Source: UBA5359 sp002410925 [NCBI: bacterium UBP13_UBA5359] (lineage in GTDB: Bacteria; UBP13; UBA5359). From it: DNA of 64,000 nucleotides. Under the pieces are notes generated by a model. That model ran no database searches. It was given only the letters and a program-made list of their open reading frames with translations, and was not told the DNA's origin. Below are positions 46,119 through 56,582 of the stretch, in pieces (position 1 is the stretch's first letter; each line of letters begins with the position of its first letter). The translations under genes and the position numbers were made by a program. The stretch spans positions 277,220 to 341,219 of the forward strand of contig DHPR01000033.1 of assembly GCA_002410925.1 (NCBI GenBank). The letters run 5' to 3'.

Positions 46119-47420
46119 CTATATCTCACGCCTGTCGATTATTCTTTTGGCTTTGCCCTCGCTGCGGGCAATAGCCTTGGGCTCAACCAGCTTCACGCTG
46201 ACAGATATCCCCAGAAGGGCTTCTATTTCATGCCGAACTTTTTTCTGAAGAGCTTCCAGTTTACGCATTTCATCAGAAAATATATCTGCTGATACCTCTA
46301 CCCATACTTCAAGAGTGTCAAGACTCTTCTCTTGACGATCAACGATAAGCTGGTAGTGCGGTTCTGCCTCCTCTATCTCCAGAAGAACGCTCTCAATTTG
46401 AGATGGAAAGATATTTACACCGCGAATAATCAGCATATCATCAGTACGACCGCTCACTCTTTGCATACGTGCAAAGGTTCTTCCGCAGGAGCATTTCTCG
46501 TATGACAGGCTGGTGATGTCTCTGGTGCGATATCTGATAACGGGAAAGGCCTCTTTGGTGATGGTGGTAAAGACCAGCTCTCCTCTTTCTCCAGGAGGTA
46601 ACGGCTTTTCGGTAATAGGATCGATTATTTCGGGGATAAAAAAATCCTCATTAATATGCAATCCGCATTTCAAGAGACAGTTGTATGATACGCCCGGTCC
46701 CATAACCTCGCTCAGACCGTATATATCCAGTGCATCTATTCCAAGAGAATCTTCAATCTTCTTTCGCATGATTTCTGTCCAGGGCTCAGCGCCGAAGAAG
46801 CCGGCCTTTAATGGGAGTTTCTCCAGATCAAGCTCTGCCTCAGCAGCCATTTCGCTTATATAGAGTGCATATGATGGAGTGCAACAGATAACATTGCTGC
46901 CAAAATCCTGCAAGAGCTGTACCTGCCGCTTGGTCTGCCCGCCAGAGATAGGAACTACAGTAGCGCCTAATCTTTCGGCGCCGTAATGAATCCCCAGGCC
47001 ACCGGTAAAGAGTCCGTAGCCATAAGCATTGTGTACTATATCTCCGGCTGTAGTACCTCCTGCAGAGAGAGTTCTGGCAATAGCCTCGGCCCAGGTATTG
47101 ATATCTTCGGATGTATAGCCTACGACCGTTGGATGGCCAGTAGTACCTGAAGAGGCATGAATTCTGATGATTTGACGCATCGGAACGGCAAACATGCCGA
47201 ATGGATACGTTTGACGAAGATCATCCTTTACCGTAAAAGGAAGAAGCTCTAAATCTTCAAGAGTTCTAATATCCCTTGGCCTTATCCCTTTAGCATCAAA
47301 TCGCGTTTTGTAAAACGGTACATTTTCATATACACGCTTGACAGTCTGCTGCAACCGCTCCATTTGCAGCCTTTCAAGCGCTTTGCGGTCCATACATTCA
47401 GCGGAGGCGTTATAAATCAT
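46119..47420 (-). CDS. paaK: Phenylacetate-CoA ligase family protein
   Basis: 433 residues, an adenylate-forming enzyme: P-loop-like [42 protein letters not shown] and the C-terminal [20 protein letters not shown] with the late catalytic Lys in EGKAKRI. It joins arylacetates such as phenylacetate to CoA with ATP. In anaerobes this often handles products of aromatic amino acid oxidation. The start is the ATG at 47420, 7 nt after AGGGAG; the ATG at 47426 is too close. Confidence 0.92.
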   Translation of the reverse strand: MIYNASAECMDRKALERLQMERLQQTVKRVYENVPFYKTRFDAKGIRPRDIRTLEDLELLPFTVKDDLRQTYPFGMFAVPMRQIIRIHASSGTTGHPTVVGYTSEDINTWAEAIARTLSAGGTTAGDIVHNAYGYGLFTGGLGIHYGAERLGATVVPISGGQTKRQVQLLQDFGSNVICCTPSYALYISEMAAEAELDLEKLPLKAGFFGAEPWTEIMRKKIEDSLGIDALDIYGLSEVMGPGVSYNCLLKCGLHINEDFFIPEIIDPITEKPLPPGERGELVFTTITKEAFPVIRYRTRDITSLSYEKCSCGRTFARMQRVSGRTDDMLIIRGVNIFPSQIESVLLEIEEAEPHYQLIVDRQEKSLDTLEVWVEVSADIFSDEMRKLEALQKKVRHEIEALLGISVSVKLVEPKAIARSEGKAKRIIDRREI

Positions 47421-47504
47421 TGCCATACTCCCTAAAGTCTCTTGCCACATTATAAAAGAACCGGCAGGCATTGTGAAGAGCGCCTGCCGATTTTAATAGC
47501 TTTA

Positions 47505-49592
47505 CTAAACGGTTCTGGCCGTTTCCTCAATAGTGAAGACTACTATGCGATCGCCTTCCTGTATATCGTTATTTCCATCAAGGCCTATACCACACTCATA
47601 ACCGGCCGCCACTTCGCGTACATCCTCTTTAAAGCGCCGCAATGTATTTACACGGCTTTCAAAGATAACCTCATCAGATCTTACAAGCCTTGCTCTAGCG
47701 CCTCTTACAATCTTGCCATCAAGAACGTAAGACCCTGCAACAATGCCCTTCGGTGTCTTAAAGATAGCCCGAACCTCGGCTGTACCCAGCATCACCTCAT
47801 GCTGTTCCGGCTCCAGCATACCGTTGATCGCAGCATTTACATTATCAAGCAATTCATAAATAACCTTGTAAAATCGTAGATCGATATTCTCAGCCTGAGC
47901 CGCTTTCGCAGCTTTGCTATCCGGTTTTACGTTAAAGCCTACCACAATGGCGTTTGATGCCGTAGCCAGCGTCACGTCTGATTCAGATATGCCGCCCACA
48001 CCCTCGTGGATAATATTCACGCTTACTTCATCTGTCGCCAGATTTTCCAGCGACTGCCTGACAGCCTCGACCGTGCCCTGAACATCCGCTTTCAAAATTA
48101 TATTCAGTGTGTGCGTAACGCCTTCTTGAACCTGCTTAAAGAGATCATCAAGAGACATGCGCTGCCCCTGTGCCAGCTTCTTCTCCCTATCTCTTATTTG
48201 GCGCCCGGCAGCTATTTGACGTGCAATACGTTCATCTTCAACTACATTCAATTCATCGCCCGCTTGCGGTACTTCAGAAAGACCGAAGATCTCCACAGGC
48301 ATAGCGGGGCCTGCCGTCTTGACACGTTCCCCCCTGTCGTTAGTCATGGCACGTACTTTTCCGCTGACCGTTCCAACAATGATATTATCGCCTACTCTTA
48401 AAGTGCCATTGCTTATGAGAACGGTGGCTAATGCACCCCTGCTCTTATTCATACTGGCTTCTATAACTGTTCCCATAACCTGCCCATTGGGCCAGGCCTT
48501 GAGTTCGGCCATTTCAGCCACCAGAAGTATCATTTCCAGAAGATTGTCAATTCCCATCTTTTTGAGAGCAGATACTTCTACGCAAATAGTATCTCCTCCC
48601 CAGTCTTCCGAAAGCAAATTGTGCTCGGCTAATTGCTGTTTTATCCGCTCGGCATTAGCATCAGGCCTGTCAATTTTATTGATAGCCACTACTATCGGCA
48701 CTTCGGCGGCTCTGGCATGATTAATGGCTTCAATCGATTGAGGCATTAATCCGTCATCCGCAGCTACTACCAATACGGCAATATCGGTTACCTGCGTACC
48801 TCTTGCCCTCATAGATGTAAAGGCTTCATGGCCCGGCGTATCCAGAAAAGTTATTCTTTTGCCGGACAACATAACCTGATAAGCACCGATATGCTGAGTG
48901 ATTCCACCGGATTCGCTCTCGGTTACATTTGTCTTTCTTATCGCATCGAGCAAAGAGGTCTTGCCATGATCCACGTGCCCCATGATTGTAACAATGGGCG
49001 GACGCTCCTCTGCAGGACCTACTTGTATGCCTTCACTGATTTTATCAGCTTCCACATTGATTTCATCTTCTGCATGAGCCGCTGCTCTGCCTGCATCAGC
49101 CTGAACATTGTCAGCATCTATCTTTACAGATACCTCGGCCTCTTCCTCAACGACCGCCTCTTTAGCCAGCTTTGCCTGATAAGCCTCTCTGGCTTTAGGA
49201 ATCATCTCCTCTCCACCGGCAATAAAACCAAATTGTGCCGCCAAATGCGCTGCCACCTGCTGATCAACCGCCTGATTTTCATTGGCTGCAACCCTGAAAA
49301 TTAGAAGCTTTTTCAGTATCTCCACCGGATCTATACCTATGGCAAGAGCCAGATTTTTGATAGTTATCTTATCATCTACCCTGACGAAATTAGGCGGCAA
49401 TTCATTGCCTTCGTCCGAGTTTTTTCTCTCCTCTTCCAAATATTCTCTGACAAGTTGAGCTTCCGATTCGTCGATGCTGCTGGAATGATTCACCGCTTGA
49501 ATCCCCAGATCATGCAATATATCAAGCAAATCTTTATTAGAAAGATTTACCTTCTTTGCTAATTCATATACGCGCACCTTCATCGCACTCAC
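47505..49592 (-). CDS. infB: Translation initiation factor IF-2
   Basis: 695 residues. The N-terminal IF2_N fold ([23 protein letters not shown]) is followed by the GTPase domain with [29 protein letters not shown] and NKIDRPDAN, then domains that bind initiator tRNA. It brings fMet-tRNA to the 30S subunit. Overlaps the ylxR stop by ATGA. rbfA, truB and ribF, which often follow, are missing; paaK follows instead. Confidence 0.97.
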   Translation of the reverse strand: MSAMKVRVYELAKKVNLSNKDLLDILHDLGIQAVNHSSSIDESEAQLVREYLEEERKNSDEGNELPPNFVRVDDKITIKNLALAIGIDPVEILKKLLIFRVAANENQAVDQQVAAHLAAQFGFIAGGEEMIPKAREAYQAKLAKEAVVEEEAEVSVKIDADNVQADAGRAAAHAEDEINVEADKISEGIQVGPAEERPPIVTIMGHVDHGKTSLLDAIRKTNVTESESGGITQHIGAYQVMLSGKRITFLDTPGHEAFTSMRARGTQVTDIAVLVVAADDGLMPQSIEAINHARAAEVPIVVAINKIDRPDANAERIKQQLAEHNLLSEDWGGDTICVEVSALKKMGIDNLLEMILLVAEMAELKAWPNGQVMGTVIEASMNKSRGALATVLISNGTLRVGDNIIVGTVSGKVRAMTNDRGERVKTAGPAMPVEIFGLSEVPQAGDELNVVEDERIARQIAAGRQIRDREKKLAQGQRMSLDDLFKQVQEGVTHTLNIILKADVQGTVEAVRQSLENLATDEVSVNIIHEGVGGISESDVTLATASNAIVVGFNVKPDSKAAKAAQAENIDLRFYKVIYELLDNVNAAINGMLEPEQHEVMLGTAEVRAIFKTPKGIVAGSYVLDGKIVRGARARLVRSDEVIFESRVNTLRRFKEDVREVAAGYECGIGLDGNNDIQEGDRIVVFTIEETARTV

Positions 49593-49855
49593 CCCTTTCT
49601 TGATAATTTTAAGACTGCCTTAGCCAATTCGAGATCAAGTTCACCTCCAAAGGCTATATGAAGCCTCCTACTCTTCAACGCCTGAGCGTAGCATTCCGGT
49701 GACGGGCAAATATAGATACCACGTCCGGGCTTCTTACCGCTCTCATCTACCTGGACATGGCCTTCCGGCGTCCTTACCGCTCTGACCAGCTCTCGTTTGG
49801 GCCTGGATGCCCCACATCCCGCACACATGCGTATTGGCTCATGCCGTGTCTTCAC
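49589..49855 (-). CDS. ylxR: YlxR family RNA-binding protein
   Basis: 88 residues with MCAGCGASRPKRELVRAVR and GRGIYICPSPECYAQAL, the DUF448/YlxR signature. Located between nusA and infB as usual. Reported in Bacillus as a nucleoid-associated regulator. The L7Ae-like ylxQ gene normally next to it is absent. Confidence 0.94.
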   Translation of the reverse strand: MKTRHEPIRMCAGCGASRPKRELVRAVRTPEGHVQVDESGKKPGRGIYICPSPECYAQALKSRRLHIAFGGELDLELAKAVLKLSRKG

Positions 49856-49867
49856 AGTGGTCTCTCC

Positions 49868-51349
49868 CTATAGATAGAGATCTTCCTCATCCTCTTCTAC
49901 CATAGCCTTGCGGCTTCTCTTCTTTGTCCTCGGCTTACCAAGCATCTTCTCCTCTTCAGAGCGCCCGGATTTCTTCTTTCGCTTTCCTTTACCGGTGTCT
50001 GCTCTCTCTTCATCATCTATGAGACCCAGACTATGGGCATTGATATCCATAGCCAGATCATCAAAGGTAATAACGCTGCTGATATCCGCCATGGTTATCA
50101 GATTATCCTGCTCCGTATCCTGGCTCTCTTCTTCCAGATGAGCAGCAGCAGAAAGAGCCTCATCGAGCTCCTCAGGCTTGAGCTCACTTACGGGTATCTC
50201 TTCGGCTTCAACTTCTTCAGCCCGAGTTGCTTCGCTTTCTTTATGCATTTCAGCGGTAATGCTGTCCATCAACCGCTCCATCTCTTCTATATGGCGCTGT
50301 GCTTCCTGGGCCTCAATCGCCTTATAATCAGTAGCGCTCTTGATATCTATCTTCCACCCGGTAAGCTTTACAGCTAAGCGTACATTTTGTCCGCTCTTTC
50401 CAATAGCCAGAGATAACTGATCATCCGGAACAACAACAATGGCGCTCTCTTCATCGGAATTCAATCTGACAAACGTTACCTTCGCCGGACTAAGAGCCGA
50501 TGAAATAAAACGGGAGATATCAGGATCCCATGGTACAATATCAATTTTCTCGCCCTTAAGCTCGTCAACAACCATTTGCACCCGAGAACCCTTAGCTCCA
50601 ACGCAAGATCCTACCGCATCTACGCTTACGTCCCTGGAAACGACAGCAATTTTAGAGCGAGAGCCGGCTTCACGGGCTACCGACTTAATCTCTACAATGC
50701 CGTCATGGATCTCAGGCACTTCTATCTCGAACAGGCGCTTTACCAGCCCAGGATGTGTCCTGGAGACCTTTACTTGCGGGCCTCTGGGTGTTTTAGCCGC
50801 TTCCATAACATAAACTTTTATCCTCTCGTTATGGCGATAGCGGTCCTGAGGAGCTTGTTCGCTTGGCGGAATCACAGCATCCGTCTTTCCAAGATTAATC
50901 AGTACATGACGGTTCTCCGTTCGCTGAACGACACCGGTAACAATCTCACCTATACGACGAGTGTATTCCTCATATATCACATCGCGTTCGGCTTCCCTAA
51001 CTCGCTGCATAATAACCTGCTTCGCGGTTTGCGCGGCAATTCGCCCAAATTCACTTGGAGTAACCTCATACGCCACAACCGAACCCACTTCTGCAGCATC
51101 ATCAACTTCCCTGGCCTCTTCAAGACTTATTTCAGCTGCTGAATCTTCAACAACATCAACTATGCTCTTTTCTGCTATTACCTTAACGTTATCATCACTA
51201 TCAAGATCTATACGAATAGACTGCGCACCGCCATAATTCTTACGATAAGCAGAAACAAGCGCAGCCTCCAGAGCTTCTTTCAGCATCTCTATAGGCACGC
51301 CACGCTCCTCGGCTATCTGGTGAAGCGCATCCATCAGTTCCATGTTCAT
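49868..51349 (-). CDS. nusA: Transcription termination/antitermination factor NusA
   Basis: 493 residues: N-terminal RNA-polymerase-binding domain, S1 domain (about 135-200, GEIVTGVVQRTENRHVLINLG), two KH domains (VGACVGAKGSRVQMVV; AIGKSGQNVRLAVKL). The final ~130 residues are an acidic then Lys/Arg-rich extension, longer than in Bacillus NusA. The tail resembles no domain I recognise. Confidence 0.97.
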   Translation of the reverse strand: MNMELMDALHQIAEERGVPIEMLKEALEAALVSAYRKNYGGAQSIRIDLDSDDNVKVIAEKSIVDVVEDSAAEISLEEAREVDDAAEVGSVVAYEVTPSEFGRIAAQTAKQVIMQRVREAERDVIYEEYTRRIGEIVTGVVQRTENRHVLINLGKTDAVIPPSEQAPQDRYRHNERIKVYVMEAAKTPRGPQVKVSRTHPGLVKRLFEIEVPEIHDGIVEIKSVAREAGSRSKIAVVSRDVSVDAVGSCVGAKGSRVQMVVDELKGEKIDIVPWDPDISRFISSALSPAKVTFVRLNSDEESAIVVVPDDQLSLAIGKSGQNVRLAVKLTGWKIDIKSATDYKAIEAQEAQRHIEEMERLMDSITAEMHKESEATRAEEVEAEEIPVSELKPEELDEALSAAAHLEEESQDTEQDNLITMADISSVITFDDLAMDINAHSLGLIDDEERADTGKGKRKKKSGRSEEEKMLGKPRTKKRSRKAMVEEDEEDLYL

Positions 51350-51367
51350 AACTATTTACTCCTCTCC

Positions 51368-51820
51368 TTATATCTCTGCAACCAATCTAGCTTTGCTTAT
51401 ATCTTCAAGAGGTATTGCATAGGTGACATCTTCCACCTCTATCAGAACTTTTCCCTCTTCTAAACCTTTAAGCGTTCCATTGAACTTCCTGCGGTCATCT
51501 ACAGAGGAAAAAGTGGTTATGTTTGCCTTCTTGCCGGCAAAGCGCCGAAAGTCCTTCTCTTTCTTTATTACTCTATCCAGCCCCGGTGAAGATACTTCCA
51601 AATGATAAGCCTCAGCTATCAGATCGCTCTCGTCAAGATAAGCACCGACTGTGCGACTGATATGCTCACAATCATCCAGTGTCACACCGCCATCCTTATC
51701 GACAAAAAGACGGAGACAACTATGCCGGCCGGCTTTAACGAATTCTACGTCCACCAATTCGTAATTCTCTCTCGCCAGTATCGGCTCTATAATCGCTTCC
51801 AGACGCTCAACAAGCTTCAT
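51368..51820 (-). CDS. rimP: Ribosome maturation factor RimP
   Basis: 150 residues: ARENYELVDVEFVKAG, LRLFVDKDGGVTLDDCEHISR and LEVSSPGLDRVIKKEKDF. Helps 30S assembly. The start is the ATG at 51820 with AAGGAAG upstream; a longer reading would translate the leader hairpin. First gene of rimP-nusA-ylxR-infB. Confidence 0.95.
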   Translation of the reverse strand: MKLVERLEAIIEPILARENYELVDVEFVKAGRHSCLRLFVDKDGGVTLDDCEHISRTVGAYLDESDLIAEAYHLEVSSPGLDRVIKKEKDFRRFAGKKANITTFSSVDDRRKFNGTLKGLEEGKVLIEVEDVTYAIPLEDISKARLVAEI

Positions 51821-51855
51821 ATAGGCACGCTTCCTTTCGAATACCTCATCAACAA

Positions 51856-51883
51856 CAAAGAGTGGGCGAAATCCCACTCTTTG
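51856..51883 (-). promoter_or_regulatory. Hairpin in the rimP leader, possible attenuator
   Basis: A perfect 11-bp stem, CAAAGAGTGGG with CCCACTCTTTG and a 6-nt loop, lies between the promoter and the rimP start. On the minus strand a run of T precedes it and TTGTTGTTG follows, so it resembles a weak terminator or a protein-binding site controlling the operon. Confidence 0.65.
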
Positions 51884-51906
51884 CAAAAAACACATAAGCT
51901 TAAAGT

Positions 51907-51935
51907 ATAATATCATAATTCAAGGAGCAATACAA
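51907..51935 (-). promoter_or_regulatory. Sigma-A promoter of rimP-nusA-ylxR-infB
   Basis: Minus strand: TTGTAT (51930-51935), a 17-bp spacer and TATTAT (51907-51912). Confidence 0.65.
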
Positions 51936-51941
51936 TAGCGA

Positions 51942-52604
51942 TCAATCCCAGCTAACCGCCTTAACCCCTTCTATATCTCTTATTATAGATTTAATATCAT
52001 CGAAGGTGAACTCAGACGGTATACTCAGCAGCAAATTCATGATCAGAGTCTCATTTTCCTCACCTTGAGAGATATCTACACTACGGATATTTACCCCTAT
52101 TTCTCCCAGCTTGGTACCGACTATACCAAGCTGCCCGGGACGATCTACCATGGTTAGTGTGAAAAGACGACGGCGGTCACGAGGCACAAAGAGGCTCTCG
52201 AATCTGGCCAGCAGTATCAGTGCGGATAAAACTATAAGCGTAGCATAAATCGCTATACGAAAGAAGGCTCCGCCTATTCCCACTGACAGACCTATGCCGG
52301 CTGCAGCCCACAGACTGGCTGCCGTGGTCAAACCTTTAGTGGCACTGCCGGAACGAAAAATAGTGCCCGCCCCCAAGAAACCTATGCCGGTTACCACCTG
52401 AGCTGCAATTCTGGCCGGATCCATATTCGGCCCGTTGAAACCAAGCGAAACTATCATATATAAAGCTGCTCCCACACTAACCAGGACATGTGTCCTGAAA
52501 CCTGCCGGTTTATCATGCATTTCTCGCTCCAGGCCGATCAGTCCTCCCAAAACAACGGCCATCAGCAAACGTATGATCACTGATAGGTCAGATGGTACAA
52601 ACAA
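51942..52604 (-). CDS. MgtC/SapB family membrane protein
   Basis: 220 residues: four or five spans with the family pattern LLMAVVLGGLIGLEREMHDKPAGFRTH and TGIGFLGAGTIFRSG, then a cytoplasmic ACT-like C-terminal domain (about 140-220). Family members are linked to magnesium limitation, acid stress and ATP synthase control. The start is read as TTG at 52604, 6 nt after GGGAGGGG; a longer reading would run deep into proS. Overlaps the proS end by 17 nt. Confidence 0.88.
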   Translation of the reverse strand: MFVPSDLSVIIRLLMAVVLGGLIGLEREMHDKPAGFRTHVLVSVGAALYMIVSLGFNGPNMDPARIAAQVVTGIGFLGAGTIFRSGSATKGLTTAASLWAAAGIGLSVGIGGAFFRIAIYATLIVLSALILLARFESLFVPRDRRRLFTLTMVDRPGQLGIVGTKLGEIGVNIRSVDISQGEENETLIMNLLLSIPSEFTFDDIKSIIRDIEGVKAVSWD

Positions 52605-54315
52605 AAGCGTCCCCTCCCAATATGGACTTGATCTCCATGGCTGCATCTGCCAGATAGACCTTCTTCTCCTCATTGCTTCGGCGGCACTTTATCTCTACCT
52701 GCTTGCTTTCCAAAGATCGAGGTCCGATTATCGCTCTGACAGGCAATCCTATAAGATCCGCATCTTTGAATTTTACACCCGGACGTTCATCTCTGTCATC
52801 GAGAATATACTCTATGCCGCCGCTGTCAAAAGTAGCACATAATTGCCGTACCATCTCTGCCTGCCTCTTATCACCAGGAGAGATCTGCACGATATAAACA
52901 TGGTAAGGCGCTACTGAGGCAGGCCAGATAATGCCTTGCTCGTCATGATTCTGCTCAATAATGGCAGCTGCCAGACGACTTATACCTATACCGTAGCACC
53001 CCATAATAATCGTCTGCTCGGTTCCGGTCTCATCAAGATAAGTAGCGTGCATGGCCTGAGTATACCTGGTACCCAGCTTAAAGATATGCCCTATCTCTAT
53101 CCCCCGCTCCTCTACCAAAAATCCATTGCATTCAGGACAGGGGTCTCCTGATCCGGCTAATTTCACATCGCCAATTATATCCGGCGAAAAATCTTTGCCC
53201 GTATTGGCATTTATAAAATGAGCATTAGCTTCATTGGCTCCGATAACGAAGTTGCGCATTTCGGCAACATCTGAATCTACGACAATAGTTGCTTTTTCCT
53301 CAAGCCCAACAGGCCCTGAAAAACCCACCGGAGCGCCGGTCAGCGCTTCTATTTCTTCCGGCTCAGCCAGAATCAATTCACTGGAATTAAGCAGCCTTAC
53401 CAGCTTAAATTCGTTGACTTCCCTATCTCCTCGTATCAAAACAGCAACCATTCTTCCTTCACCATTCCGATAGATAAGGGTCTTTACCATCCGCTCAGCC
53501 GGAAGGTTCAGAAAGTCTGTCAATTGGTTTATTGTCCTTATTTCTGGGGTCAGAACGGTTTCCATTTCCTTCTCCGGCTCATTCTCCCCCGTTGTTGTTC
53601 TGATCCTGGCAGCCTCACGATTAGCAGCATATTTACAGGTATTGCAGATAATAACAACATCTTCTCCAGCATCGGAAGGAGCCATGAATTCCATAGAATC
53701 CGTGCCGCCAATCATGCCCGGGTCGGCTTCGACGGCTAGAGTTTGCAACCCACAGCGTCTGAAGGCTGCATCGTAGGCCACATACATTTTATTATAACTC
53801 TCATCTAAACCTTTCCGATCACGATCAAAGGAGTACAAATCCTTCATTATAAACTCCCGCGATCTTATCACCCCCGAACGGGGACGTAATTCGTCGCGGA
53901 ACTTGGTCTGTATCTGATAAAGCATTAGCGGCAGTTGCCGATAGGAGCGAACTTCATGACGGACTAGATCGGTAACGACCTCTTCATGAGTAGGCCCCAG
54001 GCAAAAATCTCGATCGTTCCTATCCTTCAAACGAATGATCTCTTTGCCTCCCTTGAGCCACCGCCCGGACTCCTGCCACAGCTCCGCCGGCTGCAAGGCC
54101 GGCAAAAGTACCTCCTGTGCCCCTGTTGCATTCATCTCCTGGCGCACAATATTAGAGATCTTTTCCAAAGTTCTGTATCCCAGCGGCAAAAAGGAATATA
54201 CCCCTGCCGCCAGTTTTCTTATCAACCCTGCCCTGAGCATGAGCCGATGGCCGGGTGTTTCCGCCTCTGCCGGTATCTCTCTTAGAGTAGTCAGAAAGAG
54301 ATTACTCATGCGCAT
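52588..54315 (-). CDS. proS: Prolyl-tRNA synthetase, bacterial type
   Basis: 575 residues with class II motifs (TGAQEVLLPALQPAELWQESGRW, FRDELRPRSGVIRSREFIMKD, GCYGIGISRLAAAIIEQ), an inserted YbaK-like editing domain (about 235-385) and a C-terminal anticodon domain. Charges tRNA-Pro. The ATG at 54315 follows GGAGG by 8 nt and overlaps ispG by 14 nt. Confidence 0.97.
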   Translation of the reverse strand: MRMSNLFLTTLREIPAEAETPGHRLMLRAGLIRKLAAGVYSFLPLGYRTLEKISNIVRQEMNATGAQEVLLPALQPAELWQESGRWLKGGKEIIRLKDRNDRDFCLGPTHEEVVTDLVRHEVRSYRQLPLMLYQIQTKFRDELRPRSGVIRSREFIMKDLYSFDRDRKGLDESYNKMYVAYDAAFRRCGLQTLAVEADPGMIGGTDSMEFMAPSDAGEDVVIICNTCKYAANREAARIRTTTGENEPEKEMETVLTPEIRTINQLTDFLNLPAERMVKTLIYRNGEGRMVAVLIRGDREVNEFKLVRLLNSSELILAEPEEIEALTGAPVGFSGPVGLEEKATIVVDSDVAEMRNFVIGANEANAHFINANTGKDFSPDIIGDVKLAGSGDPCPECNGFLVEERGIEIGHIFKLGTRYTQAMHATYLDETGTEQTIIMGCYGIGISRLAAAIIEQNHDEQGIIWPASVAPYHVYIVQISPGDKRQAEMVRQLCATFDSGGIEYILDDRDERPGVKFKDADLIGLPVRAIIGPRSLESKQVEIKCRRSNEEKKVYLADAAMEIKSILGGDAFVCTI

Positions 54316-55393
54316 TTTTCTTTCCTCCCGCTTCCCGTTTCAATATATCATCTACTTCTGCCATGAGCGCCGGTATCAGAAGACGCTCCGGCAGCACTTT
54401 GAGCATCTTTCCACATCGAAAAAGCATACCGCGTCCACGCCCGCCGGCTATCCCCACATCAGCATCTCTGGCTTCACCGGGCCCGTTTACAACGCATCCC
54501 ATAACGGCTATTTTTATCGGTTTTGTAACACCGCTGAGACGATTCTCCACCTCCTGGGCCATGCCTATAACATCCACTTCACAGCGGCCACAGGTTGGGC
54601 AGGAGATTATTATGGGACCTCGCTGGCGTATGCCCAGAGATTTCAATATCTCCCAGGCTGTTTTAACCTCTTCTTCCGGCTCAGCCGTCAGTGAAACGCG
54701 CAGAGTATCGCCCAGTCCTTTATAAAGCAGTATGCCTATGCCGATAGAAGACCTTATCGTTCCGGCCCAAGCACGCCCTGCCTCAGTTATACCTATATGA
54801 AAAGGATAATTCGTTCTTTCAGCCATCTTGGCATATGCGCCCACAGTCTTCTCTATATCAAAGGCCTTCAATGATATGACAATATCTTCAAAGCCATTCT
54901 CCTCCAGCAGACGAACCTGCTCCCAGGCGCTCTCAACTATAGCTTCGCTTACAGCACCGCCATATCTCTCCACGATATCCGGAGAGAGCGAGCCGGCATT
55001 GGCGCCGACTCTGATAGGCACGCCTCTGGCCTTGGCCTCACAAGCAATTTCCTTAACCTTGCCGGCATCGCTAATATTGCCGGGATTAAGCCGCAGCTTG
55101 TCCACACCCTGCTTCAGCGCCTCCAGTGCCAGACGATAATCGAAATGTATATCGGCTATCAATGGCATACCGGCAGTTGCCTTTATCGCTCCCAGAGCAT
55201 GAGCGGCGTCCATATCCGGCACAGCTACCCTAACAGCTTCGCAGCCAAGATCTCTGAGCCGGGCTATCTGCTCAGCCGTCTCCTTTACATTTCTGGTATC
55301 GGTATTGGCCATCGATTGCACCATTACAGGTTCATGTCCTCCGATATAACGCACGCCAAAAGCAATACGCCTGGTATCTCTGCGAACAATCAT
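54302..55393 (-). CDS. ispG: 4-hydroxy-3-methylbut-2-enyl diphosphate synthase
   Basis: 363 residues: GHEPVMVQSMANTDTRN near the start and the 4Fe-4S cysteines in SCPTCGRC and GCVVNGPGEARDADVGIAG. Sixth enzyme of the MEP isoprenoid pathway, ferredoxin-dependent in many bacteria. Begins directly after rseP. Confidence 0.97.
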   Translation of the reverse strand: MIVRRDTRRIAFGVRYIGGHEPVMVQSMANTDTRNVKETAEQIARLRDLGCEAVRVAVPDMDAAHALGAIKATAGMPLIADIHFDYRLALEALKQGVDKLRLNPGNISDAGKVKEIACEAKARGVPIRVGANAGSLSPDIVERYGGAVSEAIVESAWEQVRLLEENGFEDIVISLKAFDIEKTVGAYAKMAERTNYPFHIGITEAGRAWAGTIRSSIGIGILLYKGLGDTLRVSLTAEPEEEVKTAWEILKSLGIRQRGPIIISCPTCGRCEVDVIGMAQEVENRLSGVTKPIKIAVMGCVVNGPGEARDADVGIAGGRGRGMLFRCGKMLKVLPERLLIPALMAEVDDILKREAGGKKNAHE

Positions 55394-56449
55394 TTAGAAT
55401 ATCTCCCTAAGGGTTATGGCTGCTATCAGGGCCAGCAGAAGGACCAATCCGACCAGATGCACGAGTCCCTCCTTCTTGGGGTCTATCTTTCTTCCGCCGC
55501 GAAGCGCTTCTAATATCAAAAAAGCCAAACGGCCGCCATCAAGCGCCGGCAAAGGCAGAAGATTGAAAACACCCACGTTGGCACTCAATGCCGCCAGCCA
55601 GAAAAGCAAGCTCATTATCCCACCTGTTCTGGCAGCATCGCCCACTATCCTGGCAATGCCCACGGGCCCGGAAACAGCATCAACCGGCACTCTGAAAGTC
55701 ATCAGCCAGTAAAGCGATTTGATGATATCTTTGGTAAGCTCGTAAGTTTGCACTATGCCCACAGAGAGAGATTCGCTAAAGCCCATCGGCCGCGTAAGGA
55801 CTTTGAATACTACGCCTATGCGCCCGATATCCTTCTTAACTATCTTCTCTCCTTCCTGAACAGACCCGCTATAAACCTCTGTCTTTAACACTACCTGCTG
55901 CTCAGATCTATTTCGCTCGATAAGTAAAACAACCTTTTTCCCCGGTCGAGCGGATATGTAGCGTGTTATCTGGGCTGTGGTATCAAAGCGTCTGCCGTCC
56001 ACCCCAAGAATCTTATCTCCCCGCTTGATCTGGGCATGATCTGCAGGTGAGGCGGCAATCACTCGATCGACTACAGGAAGAACACCGACAGGGCGGCCAC
56101 CGACCATGCCAAGAATGATAAATACCAGGGCGGCAAGAAGGAGATTCATAACGGAGCCCGCTACGATAACCATCATACGCCTGGATAGCGGCTTGGAATT
56201 AAAACCGTTTGCTCTGTCGTCTTCTTCCCCATCCATACCAGCGATCTTTACATATCCGCCAATGGGGAAGAGGTTTACCTGATACCTGGTTTCACCAACA
56301 GTTCGATTGAAAAGCATCGGTCCCATTCCCAGAGCAAATTCATCCACCACTATACCGGAGCGCCTGGCAGTAATAAAGTGCCCGAACTCATGTACCAGAG
56401 TGAGCACACCAATGACGATAATAAAAGAGATAAGTGTAATAAGCATCAC
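55394..56449 (-). CDS. rseP: Site-2 metalloprotease RseP/RasP
   Basis: 351 residues: zinc motif LVHEFGHFITARRSG in the first membrane span, one PDZ domain (about 115-190, ADHAQIKRGDKILGVDG), and the second zinc-ligand motif NLLPLPALDGGRL. It cuts membrane-embedded substrates such as anti-sigma factors. A 133-bp gap separates it from dxr; I see nothing definite in that gap. Confidence 0.96.
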   Translation of the reverse strand: MMLITLISFIIVIGVLTLVHEFGHFITARRSGIVVDEFALGMGPMLFNRTVGETRYQVNLFPIGGYVKIAGMDGEEDDRANGFNSKPLSRRMMVIVAGSVMNLLLAALVFIILGMVGGRPVGVLPVVDRVIAASPADHAQIKRGDKILGVDGRRFDTTAQITRYISARPGKKVVLLIERNRSEQQVVLKTEVYSGSVQEGEKIVKKDIGRIGVVFKVLTRPMGFSESLSVGIVQTYELTKDIIKSLYWLMTFRVPVDAVSGPVGIARIVGDAARTGGIMSLLFWLAALSANVGVFNLLPLPALDGGRLAFLILEALRGGRKIDPKKEGLVHLVGLVLLLALIAAITLREIF

Positions 56450-56582
56450 AGTTCCCCTGTTCAGAAATCAGAAATCAGAGCATAGCAGCTCAAGCCGGCA
56501 ACCGGACAATATCCCGGGGCTATTAGGTAACGGGTATTTAATTATTCCCAATTATAATGCCAAAGACCACAATTTACAAACA

